Source: Natrialbaceae archaeon B1-Br10_E2g27
GTDB lineage: Archaea > Halobacteriota > Halobacteria > Halobacteriales > Natrialbaceae
Length of the DNA stretch: 10,244 nt
NCBI GenBank assembly: GCA_001563885.1
Contig: LKMM01000063.1
Span: 1 to 10,244 of the forward strand
Reading direction: 5' to 3'
This document shows, one piece after another, positions 6,451 through 10,244 of the stretch (position 1 is the stretch's first letter; every line of letters begins with the position of its first letter). A program made the translations under genes and the position numbers. Below the pieces are notes generated by a model. The model made no database searches. It was given only the letters and a program-made list of their open reading frames with translations, and had not been told where the DNA came from.

Positions 6451-8474
6451 GCAAGATCAATTCAAACGCCGACCGATTCCGCAAGCAGGTAATCGCCGGC
6501 GAGCTAGAAGAGCCAGTCGACGAAGCGAGGAATCTCGCACAGAAACTCGGCCTCGAGCCGTATCCGGTCAACTACTGGATTATCGACTACGACGAGATGA
6601 ACGAACTCATCGCCTACGGGGGCTTTCAGTCCCGCTATCCTCACTGGCGGTGGGGGATGGCTTATGACCGCCAGCAAAAACAGGGCCAATACACCGGCGG
6701 GAAGGCCTTCGAGATCGTCAACAACGACAACCCCTCACACGCCTTCTTACAGGAGTCAAACACGATGGCCGACCAGAAGGCCGTCATCACCCACGTCGAA
6801 GCCCACGCCGACTTCTTTTCGAACAACGAGTGGTTCGGCCTCTTTACCAGCGGCCAGGCTGATGAGGGTGCGGTCAACGCCGCCGCCATGCTCGAGCGTC
6901 ATGCCCGAGCGATCGATGAGTACATGTCCGATCCGGAGATCGATCGGGCCGAGGTCGAAAAGTGGATCGACCACTGTCTCAGCTTAGAGGACAATATCGA
7001 CCAGCATCAGGTCTTCGAGCGTCGCCTCGAGATCGACGGGCCAACCGAGCAACTCGATGAAGATCTGGCCGAAAAACTCGACGAACTCGGCCTTTCAGAG
7101 GAGATCAAAGGCGAGGTGTTCGACGAGGAGTGGCTGGAGAAACTCGAGGCCGACGACGAGCAGGTTACCTTCCCAGAGCAGCCCCAAAAGGATATTCTCG
7201 CCTTCGTCCGTGAGTACGGTAAACAGTACGACGAAGAGTCGGGGCGTGGGGTCGAGATGGAGCCCTGGCAGCGTGATGTCCTCGATATGATGCGGACGGA
7301 GGCGTACTACTTTGCCGCCCAGAAAATGACGAAAATCATGAACGAGGGGTGGGCGGCCTACTGGGAGTCGGTGATGATGACCGACGAGACGTTCGCCGGT
7401 GACGACGAGTTTCTGAACTACGCCGACCACATGGCCAAAGTGTTGGGTTCGGGCGGGCTCAACCCCTACAGCCTGGGGATGGAACTCTGGGAGTACGTCG
7501 AAAACACCACGAATCGCCGGGAAGTCTTAGAGCGCTTGCTGCGCGTCGAGGGCATAAGCTGGCGCAATCTCACCGAGGTCGTCGACTTCAACGACGTACT
7601 CGAGGCCCTAGAGCCACCCGAAGCGATCGATACGATCACCGCTGAGACACTCGAGGCCTTAGAGGACGTCCCCGAAGCGTGGATCGATCGTGAGGCCCTC
7701 GAGCGAGCGTACGAAGGCGAAATCGATGTCGATCGCTATCCGTGGAAGGTCCTCTCGGAGACGGGACTGGCACGACGACACTACTCGCTGGTCAAACCCC
7801 AAAACCGGGGCTTTCTCGCACGGGTAAGCCAGAACGAACTCGAGCGAATCGGTCGATATCTGTTCGACGACGCCAGATATGCGTCGATCGAGGAGGCACT
7901 GGCTGCCGTCGACTACACGGCCGGCTGGGACCGGATGTTCGACGTCCGTGAGAGTCACAACGACGTTACGTTCCTCGATGAGTTTCTCACCGAGGAGTTC
8001 ATTACTGAGAACAACTACTTCACCTACGAGCACTCGGCGGCAACCGGCCAGTTCCACGTCGCAAGCGATGCAGCCGAGGACGTCAAGAAGAAACTGCTCT
8101 TGCAGTTTACCAACTTTGGGAAGCCGACGATTGCCGTCTACGACGGCAACTACAACAACGCAAACGAACTCCTCATTGGCCACCAGTACAACGGCGTCAT
8201 GTTAGACCTCGGCCAGGCGAGAGCCACCCTAGAGCGACTCTTCGAACTCTGGGGTCGGCCGGTGAATCTGCTGACGATCGTCAAAGAAGTCAACGAACAC
8301 GATATCGAGGTTGCCAAACGGCGCAACCGCGAGCCCGAGGCCGAAGAACGCGGAAAACTGATCAGGTATGACGGCACCGAGACGACGATAGAAGACGTCC
8401 CCTGGGAGGAGGTCGAACACCTCGCGGCCGACGACGTCGACTACGATACGAAACCCGACGAGTGGCTGGCGTAA
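6447..8474 (+). CDS. spoVR: SpoVR/YcgB-family protein with a large internal insertion
   Basis: The 675-residue product belongs to the SpoVR family but is far longer than B. subtilis SpoVR (about 468) or E. coli YcgB (about 510). Family blocks appear in order: HWRWGMAY near residue 68, EIVNNDNP at 89-96, Glu103 in LQESNTM, HVEAHADFF with His116 and His120, KIMNEGWAAYWE around Asn299-Glu300, and NPYSLGMELW at 339. A segment of about 145 residues follows, roughly 350-495, where bacterial members have a much shorter stretch. The C-terminal block then resumes with FDVRESHNDVTFLDEFL from 498 and a distinct C-terminal domain with a GHQYNGVMLD element. The Bacillus protein is needed for spore cortex formation. 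Archaea do not sporulate, so a general stress role with PrkA and DUF444 is more likely. No Shine-Dalgarno sequence precedes the ATG. The ATGA overlap with the small open frame would allow coupled translation. Confidence 0.93.
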   Translation: MSKINSNADRFRKQVIAGELEEPVDEARNLAQKLGLEPYPVNYWIIDYDEMNELIAYGGFQSRYPHWRWGMAYDRQQKQGQYTGGKAFEIVNNDNPSHAFLQESNTMADQKAVITHVEAHADFFSNNEWFGLFTSGQADEGAVNAAAMLERHARAIDEYMSDPEIDRAEVEKWIDHCLSLEDNIDQHQVFERRLEIDGPTEQLDEDLAEKLDELGLSEEIKGEVFDEEWLEKLEADDEQVTFPEQPQKDILAFVREYGKQYDEESGRGVEMEPWQRDVLDMMRTEAYYFAAQKMTKIMNEGWAAYWESVMMTDETFAGDDEFLNYADHMAKVLGSGGLNPYSLGMELWEYVENTTNRREVLERLLRVEGISWRNLTEVVDFNDVLEALEPPEAIDTITAETLEALEDVPEAWIDREALERAYEGEIDVDRYPWKVLSETGLARRHYSLVKPQNRGFLARVSQNELERIGRYLFDDARYASIEEALAAVDYTAGWDRMFDVRESHNDVTFLDEFLTEEFITENNYFTYEHSAATGQFHVASDAAEDVKKKLLLQFTNFGKPTIAVYDGNYNNANELLIGHQYNGVMLDLGQARATLERLFELWGRPVNLLTIVKEVNEHDIEVAKRRNREPEAEERGKLIRYDGTETTIEDVPWEEVEHLAADDVDYDTKPDEWLA

Positions 8475-8729
8475 ACCCGCTACTCGAGTCCGTTATCGCC
8501 GTATCAACCAGGCCAAGGTGACAAGCTTCGCCACTGCGAGAACGAACAATCCAAGCGACAGCACAGTGGCCATATCCGGCGAAGGGGCCGCTGACATATT
8601 ATGCTATCGGCGCTCGACTCGAGGCGCTGTCGTCGACACTCCTACCGATACGGACAGCTACTCAGGTTATCGGACGGAACTGTGTGATCGCCACCCGGGG
8701 CGGCGAGTCACGACGGATGTCTGGCAGTA
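8475..8729. other. Spacer between convergent spoVR and hydrolase genes
   Basis: This 255-base stretch separates two genes that end towards each other. It holds no T-rich terminator run on either strand that I can see and no strong long hairpin. A short direct repeat, ggcgct, occurs at 8609-8614 and 8623-8628. An open frame crosses from here into the antisense of the hydrolase gene, but it has no gene-like features. Confidence 0.55.
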
Positions 8730-9554
8730 TTACCCACCAATCCGGTTGAGAAAAGCGTCGGTTGCCTCGTTGAACGCCTGTGGCCGGTCCTGATTGACCA
8801 GGTGGCCGGCATTTGCGAACGTAAACCGACTGCCATCTTCGACTTCGGACGCGATTGCCTCGCCTTGCTGTTTGACTGGTGGGGCCTCTGAAGCGCCGTG
8901 GATGACGAGTGTCGGGGTCGTCACACCGACGAGTTCGGGAGGCTCGTACCGAAAGAGCGCCGCGAAAATCTTCTGGAACTCGGCTCTCGAGATGTCGCCG
9001 ACGGCGTCGAGTGCCTGCTCTCGAACGTCGGGGTCGACTGAGAGCCAGTGGTCGCCCGTCGTCGCCCGAACGGAGTAAAGCAGCGAGCGAAACGTCGTCC
9101 GCGGGCCCGTTGTCGACAGCGTCGACGCCAGTGCCGGCGACGGGGAGAGAAACGGTTTGGTGCCGTAGGGGAGCGCAACCGGCGGCATCGATCGCAATGC
9201 GCCGGGGAGGATCGCACCTGCCGCCCGGCTGGGATGTCGAGACAGATACGATTGGACGACCATCGAGCCGAGTGAGAGTCCACAGAGAATCGGTCGATCG
9301 ATCTCGAGGTGAGAAAGCACGGCCTCTAGGTCGTCAGTAAAGAGGTCGATCGAGTACTGGTCGGCGTCGGTCGCGCCAGTCTGTCCGTGGCCCCTGACAT
9401 CGAAGGTAACGACCTCGTAGTCGTCGGCGAAGTACTCGACCTGTGGCCGCCAGGCCTGGCCGTTCATCAGGCCACCGTGGACGAAAATCAGTGGTGGTCC
9501 ATCGCCGACCCGTTCGTAATATATGGTTCCGTCCTCGAGCGTGAGCGTTGCCAT
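8730..9554 (-). CDS. Alpha/beta-fold hydrolase
   Basis: The protein of 274 residues has the standard alpha/beta hydrolase layout and length. An HGG oxyanion motif lies at residues 26-28, DVRGHGQT at 52-59, and the nucleophile elbow GLSLG at 92-96 has Ser94 as likely catalytic serine. NAGH places the catalytic histidine at His251. After the PTLVIHG strand the usual acid position is occupied by Glu223 (HGASEAPP) rather than Asp. There is no signal peptide, so it is probably cytoplasmic. The substrate cannot be read from the sequence; esterase, lactonase or haloperoxidase-like activities are all possible. The frame stays open upstream to 9710, but the start at 9554 is preferred: the conserved fold begins there, a TATA-like box lies 27 bases before it, and the longer version would overlap the divergent cobalamin gene. 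Confidence 0.85.
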   Translation of the reverse strand: MATLTLEDGTIYYERVGDGPPLIFVHGGLMNGQAWRPQVEYFADDYEVVTFDVRGHGQTGATDADQYSIDLFTDDLEAVLSHLEIDRPILCGLSLGSMVVQSYLSRHPSRAAGAILPGALRSMPPVALPYGTKPFLSPSPALASTLSTTGPRTTFRSLLYSVRATTGDHWLSVDPDVREQALDAVGDISRAEFQKIFAALFRYEPPELVGVTTPTLVIHGASEAPPVKQQGEAIASEVEDGSRFTFANAGHLVNQDRPQAFNEATDAFLNRIGG

Positions 9555-9577
9555 TAGAACTTCTGTGGGTGCCGGAC

Positions 9578-9584
9578 GTATATG
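9578..9584 (-). promoter_or_regulatory. TATA box of the hydrolase gene (leaderless)
   Basis: On the - strand the word catatac is centred 27 bases before the A of the ATG at 9554. This is the spacing expected when an archaeal transcript begins at or next to the start codon. No Shine-Dalgarno sequence lies between the box and the ATG. Confidence 0.45.
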
Positions 9585-9610
9585 CGTGTCCCGAGAGTAT
9601 GCCACCGACG

Positions 9611-9620
9611 TATTCAAGTT
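9611..9620 (+). promoter_or_regulatory. Possible TATA box of cbiA
   Basis: The word tattcaagtt begins 32 bases before the cbiA ATG at 9643. With archaeal spacing, transcription would start near 9638-9641 and give an almost leaderless message. The box lies in the 88-base divergent gap shared with the hydrolase promoter. No riboswitch-like leader for cobalamin fits in this gap. Confidence 0.35.
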
Positions 9621-9642
9621 CGGCTGTGCAAAGACCAGAGCA

Positions 9643-10244
9643 ATGAAGGGATTCGTCCTCGGCGGCGTCAGTTCCAGCGTCGGCAAGACGGTCGCAACGC
9701 TGTCGATCATCCGCGCTCTCGAGGACGCCGGTTACGCGGTTCAGCCGGCGAAAGCCGGACCCGATTTCATCGATCCGAGCCACCACGAGGCGATCGCCGG
9801 CCGGCCGTCGCGGACACTCGATCTGTGGCTCTGTGGGACCGAGGGGCTTCGACGAAACTACCACCGTGGTGAGGGAGATATCTGTGTCGTCGAGGGCGTG
9901 ATGGGGCTGTACGACGGCGATGGCTCGAGTACGGCGATGGTCGCCGAAGCGCTCGACGTTCCCGTCGTACTGGTCGTCGACGCCAAGGCAGGCATGGAAA
10001 GCGTTGCCGCGACGGCACTCGGCTTCCGGGAGTACGCCGGCCGCATCGGCCGCGATATCGAGGTCGCCGGAATAATCGCCCAACGCGCACACGGCGGTCG
10101 CCACGAGCAGGGAATTCGCGACGCCCTGCCCGACGATCTGGAGTACTTCGGCCGGATTCCACCGAACGCTGACCTCGAGATTCCAGACCGCCATCTGGGA
10201 TTGCACATGGGCGAAGAGGCAACCTTGCCGACAGCGGCGCTTCG
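9643..10244 (+). CDS. cbiA: Cobyrinate a,c-diamide synthase, N-terminal part (cut by window end)
   Basis: The first 200 codons of this gene are present and the frame stays open to the window edge. The N-terminus has the dethiobiotin-synthetase-like P-loop of the CbiA/CobB family, GGVSSSVGKT at residues 7-16 with Lys15. KAGPDFIDP follows at 37-45 and EGVMGLYDG at 84-92, all hallmark segments of the family. The enzyme uses ATP and glutamine to amidate the a and c carboxylates of cobyrinic acid in cobalamin synthesis. The glutamine amidotransferase domain expected at the C-terminus would lie beyond the window. CobB, acting on hydrogenobyrinate, is the aerobic-pathway equivalent and cannot be separated by eye; cbiA is the more usual name in archaea. 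The ATG at 9643 directly precedes the first conserved strand. Confidence 0.93.
   Translation, partial: MKGFVLGGVSSSVGKTVATLSIIRALEDAGYAVQPAKAGPDFIDPSHHEAIAGRPSRTLDLWLCGTEGLRRNYHRGEGDICVVEGVMGLYDGDGSSTAMVAEALDVPVVLVVDAKAGMESVAATALGFREYAGRIGRDIEVAGIIAQRAHGGRHEQGIRDALPDDLEYFGRIPPNADLEIPDRHLGLHMGEEATLPTAAL

Noticed and set aside
7659..8183. Minus-strand open frame of 174 codons within spoVR
   Set aside because: It lies wholly opposite conserved SpoVR sequence and shows no motif of its own.
8590..8640. Possible terminator hairpin between spoVR and the hydrolase
   Set aside because: Pairing around the gcgctcgactcgaggcgc segment is imperfect and no T-run follows on either strand.
9555..9710. N-terminal extension of the hydrolase by 52 residues
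   Set aside because: It would overlap the divergent cbiA start, lies upstream of the TATA-like box, and is not part of the conserved fold.
9334..10206. Long minus-strand open frame of 290 codons opposite cbiA
   Set aside because: It is the antisense shadow of a clearly recognised cobalamin gene and of the hydrolase; GC-rich DNA often leaves such frames open.
1..10244. CRISPR array, tRNA, rRNA or complete insertion sequence
   Set aside because: No regularly spaced repeats, no cloverleaf or rRNA-like segments and no transposase or paired terminal inverted repeats were seen.

Overview
The window looks like a piece of a haloarchaeal chromosome. The coding sequence is GC-rich and strongly G/C-biased at third codon positions. 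The predicted proteins are very rich in Asp and Glu. Genes start with little or no Shine-Dalgarno signal, and AT-rich boxes sit about 27 bases before some starts, as expected for archaeal leaderless transcripts. The frequent ctcgag and gatc words would fit the Natrialbales, but genus cannot be fixed from this sequence alone.

Layout. Bases 1-558 contain no gene I can support. Roughly the first 300 bases are clearly AT-richer than the rest, and a possible promoter lies just before the first gene. Bases 559-8474 hold one co-directional block on the + strand: a PrkA-family AAA+ protein (559-2631), a second and divergent PrkA-family protein (2633-4918), a DUF444/YeaH-family protein with a von Willebrand A-like metal site (4935-6266), and a large SpoVR-family protein (6447-8474). 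The first three genes are separated by 1 and 16 bases. The 180-base gap before spoVR is spanned by a possible 63-codon reading frame that overlaps the stop of one neighbour and the start of the other. The same gap also contains an 8-bp hairpin. After a 255-base convergent spacer comes an alpha/beta hydrolase on the - strand (8730-9554). Divergent from it is the start of a cobyrinate a,c-diamide synthase gene (9643 to the window edge), a cobalamin biosynthesis gene cut by the window end.

How the genes may work together. PrkA, YeaH/YhbH and SpoVR/YcgB form a conserved stress or stationary-phase module in bacteria (yeaG, yeaH and ycgB in E. coli; prkA, yhbH and spoVR in Bacillus). The biochemical task of the module is still poorly defined. 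Here the module has been extended: the AAA+ component is duplicated into two clearly different proteins, and the SpoVR protein carries an insertion of about 145 residues between its conserved halves. An AAA+ pair next to a metal-site vWA-like protein recalls AAA+/vWA systems such as RavA-ViaA and MoxR-vWA. That suggests, as inference, an ATP-driven machine acting with SpoVR. The hydrolase and cobalamin genes look like unrelated neighbours with their own divergent promoters.
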